This document shows, piece by piece, positions 1 to 12,435 of a DNA stretch of 64,000 nt. The notes below the pieces were generated by a model. The model saw nothing but the letters and a program-made list of their open reading frames with translations. It was not told the origin of the DNA and did no database searches. How positions within the stretch are numbered: the first letter of the stretch is position 1; every line of letters starts with the position of its first letter. The translations under genes were made by a program, and so were the position numbers. Location: NCBI GenBank assembly GCA_015178975.1, contig WHVD01000195.1:62001-126000 (forward strand). The letters are read 5' to 3'. Origin of the DNA: Hysterangium stoloniferum. Its lineage: Eukaryota; Basidiomycota; Agaricomycetes; Hysterangiales; Hysterangiaceae.

Positions 1-2
1 TT

Positions 3-155
3 GGGTCAAATGAAGGAGGCTTTGAAGACGAGCAAGACTTTGAGAGATCCAGGGAGAGACAAGAAATAGAGCGAATAAGGTGTAGGGAATTGTTGTGCTC
101 GCGGGTAGGAAATGGCATTTTAAGCCAGTATTGCTGTGAGTTAGGCGAGTCATGA
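3..155 (+). CDS. possible 3' end of a gene cut by the window edge
   Basis: One frame is open from the window edge to a TGA at 153-155, giving 50 residues. The first half is rich in Glu, Asp and Arg, as in a charged helical or disordered tail. I recognise no family. No splice sites are needed to keep the frame open. It could be chance, because 150 bases without a stop is not rare. The only support is the biased composition and the position ahead of a long gene-free stretch. Confidence 0.22.
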   Translation, partial: GSNEGGFEDEQDFERSRERQEIERIRCRELLCSRVGNGILSQYCCELGES

Positions 156-2929
156 GGAAACACGACGTTCAAGGTTTTGTACCCAGTACAGAAACTGCAC
201 AATAACAGCTTCACTGTGGGAATTTCCTTTGTTGAACATTAAGCGCTAGCCGATCCATCTATTGTTGCCTTTTCGCAAGGGTCGACAAGCCGCGCTTGAT
301 CGTTAGTATATATATATTGTCGGAAATTTTCTATGTTTTTCCGAAAAGTCTGCAAAAGAAATACGGAATAAACGGTATGTGTAAGGAAGTATTGAAAGAA
401 ACCAAGCAAGGAAATGTAGATTCTGACGCTTTTGGGAAAAGGTCAACGACTGTAAATAGCTGCTAGGTATGACACGCACAAATATTGAAACAAGGGTGCT
501 CTGGATCCCCAATTCCACCAGATGGTTAATTGTTTGTTGTCACTGGTACACATAGCCCAATAAGGAAGAACAATAGCAAACTATGTCACGTGACATCAAC
601 ACGTGATCTGTCCGTTCTTTTTGTTCTAAAATGGACTATTTTATGGCTTCGGTATTGACAAGAGGGCACAGGATCTAGTTTGGCAGCCATTGGAAATGTA
701 GCCTATAAACACTCTGGGAACAAGACTCCCTTTCAACCTATTTCTGACTTCGGGTTCCATATGTCCTCCTCATATCGGATGCACGACCCGTCTTGAGCAG
801 CTGGCTTTTTATCTTACTTTTCACTTGACGCGTCTTGATTTGTGATGCGAAGGGCGGAACGGGTTGGCCAGGTCGTGATCCTGAATGGCACGAGGCGGCT
901 TAGCTTAGTCGACTACATGCTGACCAGCGCATTGCTGATTGCTGTGGTTGGCAAGCCTGACACCTTGGACTGCTTGAGCCCTGAGCGAAATGACGAAATG
1001 AAACACCGGAGTGCGGGAAATCCTACGGTCCATGTTCGTTCCCCGCTTCCCGCTCTCTCACCTTCCCGAATTTCCTAATCGTGTGGATCCCTTATCTCCT
1101 TCGAGGTCGTTGACGCAGTCGGGCTTTTCGCAAGAGTGGTGATATATTATTGGGGTCTTGATGGTTGGAATCGTAATGGCTGTGATGCATGAAATACTCC
1201 CGAAAAGCAATTCTCGCTACGCCTGGGCATGGTACTTCATTTCCTTCGTGTCATAGAACATCTTTCATCCGAGATTACATTTAATCAAGGTATTCCACCA
1301 TCAATGAAGCAGGTGTTGATTTACATACTTGACATTAAAAGGCATCGATGGCCCCACCATTTTCATCCGCAACAGGATATTCTTATGTCTATTTTCTCAT
1401 TTTATTACAGCCCTCTTACCGTGTGGTGGTTGGCTGTTTCTCTTTGCTCGTTCCCGGTGTACTTATCTCTCACTCCCAAGAACACAGTGCAAGAGTACGC
1501 CCTCTGGTTCCCCATTTCCAACTAGATCCCATAGTCATCACCAATTTATCAGCATCCTGGATAGCCATATCTAGGCGGGCCGAAAGTCCATATGGCGATG
1601 GCCGGGTCATTAATACGATTGAGTCTTTCGAGTACTGCCGCACGTTGACCGACGAGCTTCGCGCATTCTTAACTCCCAAGTTCGAAAATTGCAATTGACA
1701 GGGATGACAGATGCACATGCTCTGGGATCTTACATCAATTCGTGCTTTCGCCCTAGATCAATGTATTCGATGGCCGAAACACGTAGCTCTGGAAAACACA
1801 TGATGGCTCATACTCTCTAACCCCTGTTCCCCCAAAAACACACAGATCGAAACTGAAGCAAGAGGTCTCGAAAAAGGTTGGCCAGATTCTTTCATCAAAT
1901 GAATGGCACAAAGCAGCTTGATGCGTCTGATCTTTTTCCTGGGGCTCAACACTTTGGGTCGCGGCGGGCTCTGGATGATTCACTGATTCGCAGATAGTAT
2001 TTATATGGCGTTCTGTTCCCACGCATCTAAACACGCAAGTGCTCCATCTAATAAGGAGAAAAATATTGACAAGTCCATCTTCTATTGGTGCTTCAGCTAT
2101 TCAGCATGCAACGCGACATGTATGTGTCACTGGTTTATCAGCCTAGTTAGATGCTGACTCATGGACCCGAAAGGTTTGTGAATTCCCTGTGGAGGCTAGG
2201 CTCGGCCAACCACATCACCACCAGAGTTTAAGGTTTACAGATTCTTAGGCACTTTAAGGATGATGTGTGATGGGCGAGTTTTCATCACACACAGCCTCTA
2301 CAATGGATCTGGGACTCTTTCGGTGTGGCATGATAGTTTCAGGCCAATGTTGAGGGATATAAATGGTACTAATTAAAGCATTTTTTGTCAAGATTACAAG
2401 TCTACCTGTCGTGTTTTTCCGGCCCCCTGCCTCCTAAATTTAAAGTCTGGTTCTCTCCTTAATAATACATGTGTATTGCTTCTAGTGGGTTCCAGCACTC
2501 CTACCATAGCCCCTGACGTGCTGATATCCCCTGATGTGTGCTGATATTTCTTCTTGAGGCAATCTCCATGTCAATTGAGACGCCAAGTCCAAAACTTGGA
2601 GAACCTTAGGGATACTATTTGTATTTCGTCAAATCTGTTAGTTTCATACGAAGAAGAACAAATTCAGTATTGCATGTAAAACGAAAGATAGCTGATCCTG
2701 GCACGAACCAGTCGATGATCTTACACAAACATTCCATGAAATAAAATAATAAAAGGGAGAGAACGAGGGGTCGACAGCTGATGGAAGCTTAACACAGCCT
2801 CAGAGTCAAAATTCACGTTTTGGTCCCGACTGCCTATTGTGAGGACTAGACGCCCGCCAGTGAAGCTATTTATCGTCTTGTTACCATTCTCTTGTCGACC
2901 CTTGTCTCTCTTTTCTCTTACTTTCTCTG
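156..2929. other. intergenic stretch without a clear gene
   Basis: No recognisable gene was found in 2.8 kb. Several short frames (842-1078, 1229-1525, 1348-1698 plus; 1753-2034 and 2721-2945 minus) lack homology that I can name. The frame at 1348-1698 (116 aa) has one hydrophobic segment near residues 12-38 followed by an ordinary-looking soluble tail, and is the most gene-like of them. A short hairpin (GTGTGATG/CATCACAC) lies near 2262-2293. The last 200 bases are pyrimidine-rich leader for the gene starting at 2930. Confidence 0.5.
583..596. promoter_or_regulatory. perfect 14-bp palindrome with CACGTG core
   Basis: ATGTCACGTGACAT is a perfect palindrome containing TCACGTGA. This core is bound by basic helix-loop-helix factors such as Cbf1-type proteins in yeasts. 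A second CACGTG lies 13 bases downstream (ACACGTGA, about 600-607). Two E-boxes so close suggest a real regulatory site, but the gene it serves is not clear. Confidence 0.35.
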
Positions 2930-4356
2930 ATGTCTGTTCCGACACGACTGTCCGTTCTTTTATTCAACGCTCTATTGTCATTCGCCGCCATTCAGCCACT
3001 ATCGGCTAGCCTTTTGTGGTCGCGTTCTCTTCCGGTTGAGGGATTCTTTAATCCAGAAGATAATAGCGGAACCATGCTCACTGTAAGTTTGATCACTCTG
3101 AGAACCTTATAAGCTGGAGGGCGTGCGGGCGACAAAATTCAGTCATCCAGTGTGCTAACACCGGGCACTGTCAGTCTGGGTACTTCACTTCTCCGGCTGG
3201 CCTTGGCGAGCCTCTGAATGCCATTATATCGGCCAACTCGGACGCTGCTGTCTTGAAGGACCAGGAGGTCGACGGAGGGCTAAGAAACTATTTTCTGTGA
3301 GTCTGCGCGTAAATGCTACGCGTTGCCATGCCTAAGCACTCTATGCAGATCGGTAGGGTTCTCCGCGGAATGTCTCGGGCAGCACCTTGGAGACCACCAA
3401 GCGGCCAATTTAGGTGATGGATTAGGCGATAGTGAGTGAAGACTTGCTTCCGCTTGATGTGGTCTTATGCGGAGAAATCAGGAAATGAGACGGCTGTGAT
3501 TAGGTACAATTACGGCGATCCCGCGCTTGGCTCATGTAAGGAAACTGTTCAAGGGGGAAACCATTTCCGATATTGGGTACAGAATGGCTCAGATGCGAAC
3601 AGGTTTGTGTCATTCTGCAAATGGTACTCATTCGCTGATAGATGTGCAGTGGTGCCATTTTCATGGCGTAAGTGGATTACTTATTCAAACTCCACAAAGG
3701 TGTTTATCACTCTTACAGAGTCTCTTATGAGAAACCAATTGCTCGTATGTATTAATTGTCACCTCACTAATTTCTTACACTTCTGAAAATCACTTCTTCT
3801 CAGAGGGCCATGATATAATATTTGATGGGTGAGTGCCTCCCGCCATGACTCAAAGGATAAGACGCTCATTCTGACCGTACAGATACAACCTAGGCCGGTT
3901 CGTGCGACATACGTGTTCTTATGTCTGTCAGATTCTAACCTTGTCGCAGAGATTACATCGTCGGAAATATCACCGGATCTGCAATACCCACATCCGCACT
4001 CACAAACACCACCACGTATGACGGCACAACCAACTTTGGAAACTATACTTACCACACGGACATCGCGTACACAGGCGGGCTACTGCAAAACTCGAGGTTT
4101 GTCCCCGTAGAACGTGTTCTGGCATCTTGCTCATGTCCGCGGTAGCAATGGTATTAACCATTTTGCGTCTGTTGGAGGAGGTCCAAACAACATCACAGCA
4201 ATCGATGGTCTCGTTGCGGTACTAACAGTGAAGATTACCGGTCGGCCTGCTTCGAGAGTCTCTAGTGGAGCGTGGATATTAAGCCCATACCAACATCCAT
4301 GGACTTTTTTTTTCATATCATTACCACTTTTTGGGCTTGGACTTGATCTTATATAG
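2930..4356 (+). CDS. secreted protein of unknown function, about nine introns
   Basis: The start gives a typical secretion signal: a short polar N-terminus, then a hydrophobic core (LSVLLFNALLSFAAI) and small residues near residue 25. Exons join cleanly at 3082/3175, 3296/3349, 3431/3482 and onward, always with GT-AG introns of about 35-90 nt. The joined frame stays open to the TGA of the last exon (4129-4356 region). Downstream blocks include GFSAECLG, NLGDGLGD, YNYGDPALGSC, GGNHFRYWVQNG, GHDIIFDGYNLGRDYIVGN and ITAIDGLVAVLTVKIT. These blocks recur in an unnamed family of secreted Agaricomycete proteins known to me only as hypothetical. Few cysteines are present and no catalytic motif is evident. 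The last 45 residues, after KITGRP, include a hydrophobic run and may be an extended tail. The boundaries of the small middle exons are inferred. Confidence 0.72.
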
Positions 4357-4530
4357 ACCTTTTGCCTTAGTTTTTATTGTGCATCCTAGACGGATATGTA
4401 TAATATAATGCATAAGTTACCCTAGAAATATCGAGATGATCATTACATCCAATGATAGGGATTATGCGGATTTGTGACTCCGACCTACCCCTAGCCTCTA
4501 GGCTCGTTCTGACTTGCACAACTTCCTTTC

Positions 4531-6211
4531 ATGAATCTACGACGACGACCTGTTTTATACTATGCTTTGTGTGCATATTTATGTTCTTTACCTTGTCTAG
4601 CATCTCCTCTGAGGACAGTGGATGCCTCCTCCACTTTACCCGAAACGGAGCCCGGCCGTGGCTCCAGCATAATGGTGACATGGCTTTGGGGGCTTGTCTG
4701 GGGCGACGTTTCAACCGTGAGCGTGGTAGATCGCACCCCAATCCTCACTTTCAATGCAAGACCCGCTGGATTTGGACCGGCTTCTGATGTATTGGGGTAC
4801 ATGATTCGGGTGGAGGACTTCAGTTCGCCATGCGACGACGGTGGCGCGGGCGGAAGCGATGACGATGGCGATGGCGATGGCCAAGAGCCGTGGTGGCCCG
4901 GTGGGGGCAGCGAGCGTGAGTGGGATGTGGATAAGGTCACCAGGACCGGATATGGCGATGGCGACGGCGATGGGCCGCGCGGTTTGGCTCTGGACCCGCG
5001 ATTTGGCTGTCCACGCCTATGCGTGCGGGGGCCGAACAAGCCCGAGGTCTCGGAGACGTGGATTGCGCTTGTCATGCGCGGGGGGTGTACGTTTGTGGAT
5101 AAGGTCCGGGAGGCGCAGCGGTTTGGGGCGAAAGGTGTTGTTGTGGGGGGGCAGAATGGGGAGCAGGACAGCCACGGGGATGGGCTGGTGCAGATGTATA
5201 GTCTCGGTGGGTTGTAGTGTGCTGTCTCGGGACTACTACTGAGTTCTTGTACAGGAGATGCATCGGATATCAAGATTCCATCAACGTATATAACACATTC
5301 ATCTTATAGGACTTTATCATCGCTGATTGCTTCATCTAATACCTCTACCTGGGGACTACGCACGGTGTCTGTTGGTCTTACAATCGATCCTTCTGGATGG
5401 GAATGGTATTCGTATGCAAAATTTTCCATTGCTTGGATGCCAGCTGACACAATGCTTTCAGCCCAATAATCACATTCTTCCTCCTCCTCTTCCTCCCATC
5501 GATTTTAACCCTATTTACCCTGCTCATCCACCGCCTCCGAGCTGCCCGTGCGGCCAGACTCGAACGTGCCCCTGAAGATGTCGTCTTGAATTTACCATGG
5601 CGCACTTGGGAAGGACAGAACACCATTTGGGAGTTGGAGAAGACAATGGATAACGCCAAAAAAGCTCCTCAGGCGCATTCCACGACATCTGAGACATCAC
5701 GGCTCCCTAAAACGGAACCCGAACCGTCAACCTCGAATTCTTGTCCCGCGCCATTGGATCGCGAAGCAAATACGGCCAGTAAGAAGTGGTACGAGAAACA
5801 AGTCGAGTGTGCCATTTGTCTGGAGGATTTTGTCACCGGTGATAAAGTGCGGGTGTTGCCTTGTCGACATATATTCCATATGAGTGAGCATTTCGCGTGC
5901 TTTGACTAGTCATGTGAAAATTGACCAACCTGAGTAGCGGAGGTCGATGACTGGCTTATCCGGAGGAAGAAGCTGGTATGCCATTTTTCACTTTAGTTAA
6001 AGTATACACCTGATATTGTTTTCAGTGTCCAATATGCAAACATGACGTTACCCTCCCACTTGATCTCTCTGACGCCGGCTCTCACGAACCGCAATCTCCA
6101 ATGCAAGGTAGGGTCTCAACAGTAACAGCCCTATCGACTATCGAAGAGGAAGACACAGAAGTGACTGAACGAACTCCGCTATTAGGCAGTTCTTCCTCCC
6201 CAGGATCGTAG
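4531..6211 (+). CDS. PA-domain, single-pass membrane, RING-type E3 ubiquitin ligase
   Basis: The layout matches PA-TM-RING ligases of endosomes and vacuoles (Goliath/RNF13 class). Residues 1-26 form a signal peptide. A protease-associated luminal domain follows, with an acidic Gly/Asp insert near residues 105-150 and the typical MRGGCTFVDKVREAQRFGAK block. The second exon (from 5255) supplies DASDIKIPSTYI, the end of the PA fold. The third exon (from 5462) opens with a transmembrane helix (ITFFLLLFLPSILTLFTLLI) and a basic stop-transfer segment. The RING follows: CAIC, then LPCRHIFH, and CPICK across two short introns (5884 and about 5977). The tail ends in an acidic stretch and ERTPLLG, a likely acidic-dileucine sorting signal. 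Stop TAG is at 6209-6211. The expected sixth zinc ligand is Glu rather than Cys (see findings). Introns are 48-62 nt. Confidence 0.85.
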
Positions 6212-7096
6212 CGCGCAGCGCGATTCGACTGATTCCAACCCTGGATTGTAACCACTTGTACTGTACAGTTGATGCATCATACCGCTGGCGATGGGTGCGG
6301 ACCACTAACTTTGACTCATGATCCCCTCTCCTCTCCCTGTTTGTCTCCCATCTCATCACGATAACTTACGATGGTATCCTATGTTTCTGGTTAGGGCAGT
6401 TAATGGCGATGTTGTACAGTGTTTGTAATGAAATTCTTTTCGTAATGCGCAATAATGACAACCCTGAAAACACTTGTGGCATGCCAATTTTTGAAATGAA
6501 CTTCTCATCTTGTAGGTTGTCCACGCAGCACATGCGATTGGTTTGCGATTAGTTTCCTAAACTTCTGGGTATTAGGGGCTGTGTTCCCAATATTAATACC
6601 AACTAAAATGCTTGAGAACTGCTGCGGAATCTAATGCATGAAACTTATTTTTAATTTTCAAAACCGATCATCATTTTCTGAAATAGCAATAATTAGATGT
6701 GTATTTCTTGTTGAATTTGTATATTTTTTTTTCAAAGTGAATGTGCTGCTCGCTGTCGAGAACGATGGCGACGCGTGATGTGGAGTGCTTGCTGGCGGTG
6801 TGTGAGCCAAGTCATCATATTTACGATATGAATAGAGTGAGAAAACGATGCCATAGACGGGAGATGGTCGTGAGAAAGCAATACCGTAGACGGGAGATGA
6901 TCGTGAGGAAAAGATAAACCGACATATATCTGGCCGCCGCAAGTCGAGTCTGGCCGAGGCTATGCATAATCTGTAAGAGTCGAGTCGTCCTGTCCATTTA
7001 AGGAAGTTTAATTAGTTAACTAAATATTAAAATTGAATAATTAACTAAATATTATAACGAACTAAAATAATTACAGTAATAAAAAAATTATATCGG
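6212..7096. other. AT-rich intergenic stretch
   Basis: No gene was seen. It contains runs of ATTAACTAAATATT type around 7007-7090 and a 33-bp tandem duplication (listed separately). The 19-mer TTCTGAAATAGCAATAATT near 6677 recurs near 12585 with weak similarity beyond it, so both may be remnants of one dispersed repeat. Confidence 0.45.
6837..6902. repeat. 33-bp tandem duplication
   Basis: Two adjacent 33-bp units begin GTGAGAAA and share TAGACGGGAGATG. They differ at a handful of positions. A third partial unit (GTGAGGAAAAGA) follows. Confidence 0.7.
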
Positions 7097-8008
7097 TTAT
7101 TGGTTAGAACGAAGATTGGGAGGGCAGGTGGCAGATGGAAACACAGGCTCAGAATTCGTGTACAGTCTAGATTGTTGGAGGTAAGATAAATGAACGCTAT
7201 AAGAAGATGGAGGTGGCTCCAGTTTAGGAGGGAGTGATGCGTAGAAGGGCTCGGCGGATGTAGGAGGCTCCAGTTCAGGAGGGAGTGATGCGTAGAAGGG
7301 CTCGGTGGATGTGGGATGATAAGACGAAGAGGGTAAGGATGTCGTAGGAATTTCTGTCAGTTCAACCAGCTGCGTGACCCATTGTTGGCGTGTGATCTGT
7401 ATCCAGCCAGCATCAGTCATTGCTTGATGTTTGGAATACCGGGCATGCTTTTTGGCTGATGTGCCAGTAGATTTATCTAACGAATATTAGCAAAAATGGA
7501 GCTGACTGAGAAAATATAAAGCTTACTTGGGGTCACCCAGGTGATTGGAGGAGGAGATCCAGATACTCTCTGCAGTCGTTTATCTCATGAAAATTAGCAA
7601 AGAACATCCAGAGGGAATGTGAAGCTTACTGGCTATCACCACTGAATGCTCAGAGGATGTTGATGATCCCCACTGTCGTTTATACTGTCTCAATGGAAGT
7701 GCACTTGCAGATGTTGAAGACTCAATGATCTGTGGAGTACACGGTGTGGGAACCTAGAGCCATTCAACTACAAAATGCTGGAAATTTTCAGCATTCACCC
7801 AATTTATAGCATTCTTGTTGGAAAGAAAGTCGCCAGATGCTTCAATGATACCAGTAGTGAAGTACTGAAAGAATTAACAATCAATTTAGCTGTTGTCCGC
7901 ACTCCAAGGCGTAAATATTTATACACTCACTTTTGTCCAATACACTCTGATAATGTCATCTCCTGCCACTTTGAGAAGGCTTGACAGGTTGATTGAGCTG
8001 GAAGACAT
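7097..8008 (-). pseudogene. spliced ORF of unknown function interrupted by one in-frame TAG
   Basis: Reading down the minus strand from ATG at 8008, exon 1 encodes MSSSSINLSSLLKVAGDD and ends at a GTGAGT donor. Exon 2 contains FTTGIIEASGDFLSN and INWVNAENFQHF. An in-frame TAG lies at 7754-7756, immediately followed in the same frame by VPTPCTPQIIESS. Two more GTAAGC...AG introns follow (about 7557-7629 and 7472-7526), with exons carrying VSGSPPPITWVTP and KHARYSKHQAMTDAGW. The tail holds a 17-residue repeat (TEPFYASLPPELEPP and AEPFYASLPPKLEPP). Consistent splice sites and an unbroken frame on both sides of the TAG argue for a once-functional gene. I do not recognise the family; the lack of a known domain and the lineage-style repeats would also suit a transposon accessory gene. 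Alternatively the protein simply ends at the TAG. Confidence 0.5.
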
Positions 8009-8250
8009 CAGTTGAGAATGGAAGCAGGAAGCAGGGTGTGTGACGTGTCCTGACTGTGATATTGACACGTTGTGTCACAGAGATCACACTTTGTTGTGAT
8101 TTGTTTATTTGTATTTTTACTCACGGGGGTTAACAGATCATGTGGGGGTTATCCCAGGTTATCGATGTGGGTGAATGTGGGTGGTCACGTGCATGTACAT
8201 GACTCGACTCTTACAGATTATGTATATACTCAGTCTGGCCCCATCGCAGT

Positions 8251-11200
8251 ATGCAAAAGCTACTTGTGTTTATAAGCTGCATCTCATCGGCAGCTTTAGC
8301 ATCCCAAACACCGTTTGCCATGTCCTCTACTCATGCACTTCTGAATGCCACTTTCAAAGAGGGTCCTGATATCTTTTCCCCAAAGAACTTGATTGAGCTT
8401 TCGCGACCTGGTGCGGGTGTTGCAAACGACATAGGGGATCTCGCATTCATTCCCGTCACCAAGTTTTCTTTCAAGGAAAAGACGTGAGTTGCACACCTTC
8501 AGCATTATATATATATATATATTGCAGGCTCGGATATCAGGCGGCTGACTGTTGTGTTAGGACTGAAGCTCGCGTTTATGTCGCACCACTCCAAGAAAAT
8601 CCAGCATCGAACGGCGGATTTTTGTCCCTCAGTGCCGGCGACGCGTTCTGGCTTGATGCGCGCACGCTGGGGCATGTAGTACCCACGAAAGACGGCAAAA
8701 TCCAGGAAATTTACGCCGTGTCCGTCAAGTATGACGATGGGGTGGTCACTTCTGGTTCCTCCACGTTGGTCGGATCTTTCCCCACTTGCGGTCTTAGCAA
8801 CTTTAAATACAATGCGAAGGGTGCTGCGCTGGTCTTTTCTGTGTATGTTTGGCCTGATACCAATTGTGAGCGTCATTGTGGCATCAGCCTTTCGAGGTCA
8901 TCTAATAATCTCATTATCCCTTTGAAGTAACGTCAATAAAGCAGCAGGATGATGCGTATGAAAGTCGTGGAACAACCGCTCTTGTGTACGATAGGACGTA
9001 CGTCCGCCATTGGGACACCTGGAGGGGTCCTAAAACACAGACCCTATTCACCGTCGGCTTGGCAAAAGAAAACGGAACATGGGCTCTCGGTGGGAACTAT
9101 CTTTCACCGTTGCAGGGCACAGGACATGTGATTTTGCCGTGTTTATTCTATCATTTATGCAGGCTATTGATTATTTTGTGTAGAGCACTCCCGTGGAGCC
9201 TTTCGGCGGCACCGATCACTTCGACGTATCGTCCACCCACATTGTTTATACAGTCAAAGATCCATTTGTTCCCGAGGCCTGGCACACGCGGCAGAATGTA
9301 AGTGATCTTCCGAAAACTATTAGAATTCATTAACTCGGTCCATCAAGATATATATCGTACCCCTCAAGGGTGGAGTGGCTCCCAAACATTTGACGAGTGG
9401 AAAGCAAGGTGCAACTGGAAGCCCTGTTTTCAATCCACAAGGGACCAAGGTTGCCTGGACAGAGATGGCAAAGGATGGTTACGAAGCAGACAGGTGATTA
9501 TTAAGAAATTAGGATTAGTGTGTCCTCATAACTGTTTAGGTCAAAAATCATTGTGTATGATTTGATCAAGGATATCCGTTTCACTTTGACCCCAACATGG
9601 GATCGATCAGCCAGTCAGCTCACAGTAAGCAATGCTTCTTGTATTTTCTACGGCGTCTTCTTAAGCGTCCAAACAGTTCTCCGCCGATGGCAATTCCATT
9701 ATATTCACGGCCGATGAGAACGCTCGGACAAAGATATGGATAATTGCTGTTCCAAATACACCAAAATTCTCTGATGCTGAACTTTCCCTGCCTGATCCCA
9801 TTGCCCTCACACAGGCCCACTCAGCATCTTCAGTCCAGCCCCTTCCTGGGGGACGTGTCCTTTATACCCAATCGTCATTGACCTCGCCGAACGATGTGTA
9901 TTTGCTTTCAGGACTCGACACCCCCGAACGCCCTCTTAAGTTTGAGCAGATCACGCGGCTCACGGAAAATGAGCTGCAAGGAAAAGATTTATTCCCGGGT
10001 GAAGATATCTGGTTCGAAGGCGAGGACGCAGGTCGTCAAGTACATTCCTTCGTATTCCGGCCGAAAGGATACCGCAAGGCAGACAGAGCAGCAAAGAAGT
10101 GGCCAGTCATTTTCATTGTACACGGCGGCCCGCAGAGTAGGTCATCCACCCGCGCTCATCCTACCGCTATCAAGCTGATTGGGTGTCAGGTGCAACGGCC
10201 GACTCGTGGTCGACGAGGTGGAACCCAAACGGTAGGCCCCACCAGAAAGAACGTGTCATTCATTATTTATGCGCGTTCCAGTGTTCGCCCAGCAGGGCTA
10301 CTTTGTGATTACCCCCAACCCTACAGGATCAACTTCGTTTGGTCAAGGTAAGCATTTTTTTTAGAGTATTAATATACTACAAATTAATATGGCCTTCTCT
10401 TCAGAATTCACCGATCGGATTACCGAACATTGGGGTGATAGACCGTTTGAGGATCTCAAGCGAGCATGGAAAGCTGCCTTGGAGCTTTACCCTGAGGTGG
10501 CCACCGCAGCAATTAGCATCATGTCATTTTCTTATGATAGAAATTCTTAGATCGACACGGATAATGCCGTTGCGGCTGGCGCCAGCTGGGGTGGTTACGC
10601 CATGAAGTACGTTAATTCTTGGATCACTTGTCTGTCAAGCCGCTAACAGTCTCGCACATATAAGTTGGATTCAAGGGCATCCCGAATTTGGTTTTGGTTT
10701 CAAAGCCATTGTTTGCCACGATGGAGTTCGTTCGCACGCTTATTGATTTTGTCGTTGAAATCTTAATTATATGCAGGTGTTCGACACGAAATACAATGGA
10801 TTTTCAACAGAAGAGCTTTACTTCGTGAGCAACATTCTTCTCTTAGAGTCTCAGAACTGAACCTTATATATATCATAATAGTTCAACCACGACTTCGGCG
10901 GGCCACCATGGACGGAAAGGAGCAGTATCGTATCGGAGAAGTGCGTATGGGTCTTGAGTTTTCAGTGATAAAACTTTAAAGTTATCTGGACATCAATCAG
11001 ATGGAATCCGTCTAATTTTGTGCACAAATTCTCCACGCCGCAGCTGCTTTTCCACGGATCACGCGATTACAGGCTTCCAGAGACAGAAAGCTTGGGGGTC
11101 TTTAACGCACTGCAACAGTATGTCCTCATCGCGTGATCTACCCGGCCATTAGGCAATGGTCTAAATTCCATCTTCCAATTAGACTTGGAATCGACAGCAG

Positions 11201-11370
11201 ACTAGTCATCTTCCCCGACGAGAACCACTGGGTGTTAAAGCCTGAAAATAGGTTAGCTATACGACTCTAATTTTTTGGGGAGCTGACTGATCTTTACCTT
11301 TGTGCCACTCTAAAGCTTGAAGTGGCACGAAGAAATCTTCGCGTGGTTCACGAAACATACCAATCAATAG
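8251..11370 (+). CDS. secreted S9 serine peptidase, dipeptidyl-peptidase 5 type
   Basis: It encodes a prolyl-oligopeptidase-family enzyme of the S9C group, which releases dipeptides from peptide N-termini outside the cell. The first 18 residues (MQKLLVFISCISSAALAS) are a signal peptide. Exons follow with GT-AG introns (first at 8484-8527, second at 8866-8927). The beta-propeller half includes GSFPTCGLSNFKY, YVRHWDTW, EPFGGTDHFDVSSTHIVYT and FSADGNSIIFTADEN. The hydrolase half shows VIFIVHGGPQS (oxyanion region), PNPTGSTSFGQ, and the nucleophile elbow GASWGG. The catalytic Asp is in HGSRDYRLP and the His in DENHWVL. All three triad residues are present and the frame is open to TAG at 11368-11370. 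Estimated length is close to 700 residues, as expected for fungal DppV-like enzymes. About 15 introns, so some small exon edges are approximate. Confidence 0.9.
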
Positions 11371-11799
11371 GAAGCTCTTGGCAACGAGCCATATATCAAC
11401 TACCACCAGCACACTGTTAGCCGTAAATCTTGATAACAACGGACGTGGTGCTTTTGTGGTCCCGTGTAATGAGAAATTGTTTCTTGCCTATCTATGTAAA
11501 GTCACCGTCGAGTTATGCTTTTTCTGCCTTGTCGACGGAACCCCTAAATCTTAAATTTTTTCTATCCATCCATCAATGTGATCATAAATAAAGTCAGAGT
11601 CACCAGGCTCCACAGCTCTGTCAGTAAGGTGAATATTCATAGTTGGCCTCGATGGACAGCGATTTGGCCAATGTCGGCGAGTTGAAACTGAACGATACAG
11701 TTAGGGAGGTTTCTCATACTCGCGTCCATTCGGGCGGCATCAGAGCAAAAAAAGCTGTGTCGTAAGAATAAATATGCTGGAAGTAAACATCGTTTTTTT

Positions 11800-11872
11800 G
11801 GTGGCACAACCGCGACAAATGTCTGTCTCCACGGCTAGCAAACCAACCATTAGGTAGGCTGGAAACATGTCC
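11800..11872 (-). pseudogene. inverted fragment of an ABC-C transporter 5' end
   Basis: On the minus strand, an ATG at 11868 begins MFPAYLMVGLLAVET. This is nearly the [15 protein letters not shown] start of an exon in the transporter at 17393-24211. Nucleotide similarity fades after about 70 bases. Nothing else of the transporter is recognisable here. It therefore marks an old inverted duplication or rearranged fourth copy of the family. Confidence 0.6.
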
Positions 11873-12435
11873 TGCTGGACCCCCGATGTCACCGCCTCAT
11901 GAAAGGTAGTCCCCCTGTGGCCTGGTGGAAGTGGGATGTGCTGCACCTCGATGGAGAAGAACGATTGCACAGGCTTGAGCGTGGAGTAAAGGCTGTGGCC
12001 AATCACATCCCTAAACTTTACCACCAGTCGTCTTCCCGGAAGATAAAGAAAGCATGACGGCCGCGAGTGAGAGTATTGATGATAGTTTTGAGGATCCCCC
12101 TTGTGAGTATTTGGTCTTTTGTAGCATGTCCGACACTAATTTCTTGGCTTCCAGGATTCCTAAGTTCGTGCATCACATTTGTTAGGCGTGCACTTTTTTC
12201 AAAATGTACACAAGTTTGTTCAACGTCCGTGAGCATTTTCTGTGTTGAATTTAGGCTCACACTCCGCATTACCAAGCCCAGACGGCTACGCCACACCGTA
12301 CCCGGTTATACCACACCGTACACGGATACACGAAGCCGCATCGTTCCTGCCCAATATACGGTCTTACTACCATCGTTTCTACGCAATATAATCACGTACT
12401 ATTTAATCCCAGACATTCAAGACTCATACCTCAGT

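Noticed and set aside
4560-5273. Minus-strand 237-codon frame opposite the RING ligase
   Set aside because: Shadow of a GC-rich exon; the plus strand has signal peptide, PA domain and consistent introns.
8505-8876. Minus-strand frame opposite the S9 peptidase
   Set aside because: Antisense shadow; the plus strand frame matches the peptidase family throughout.
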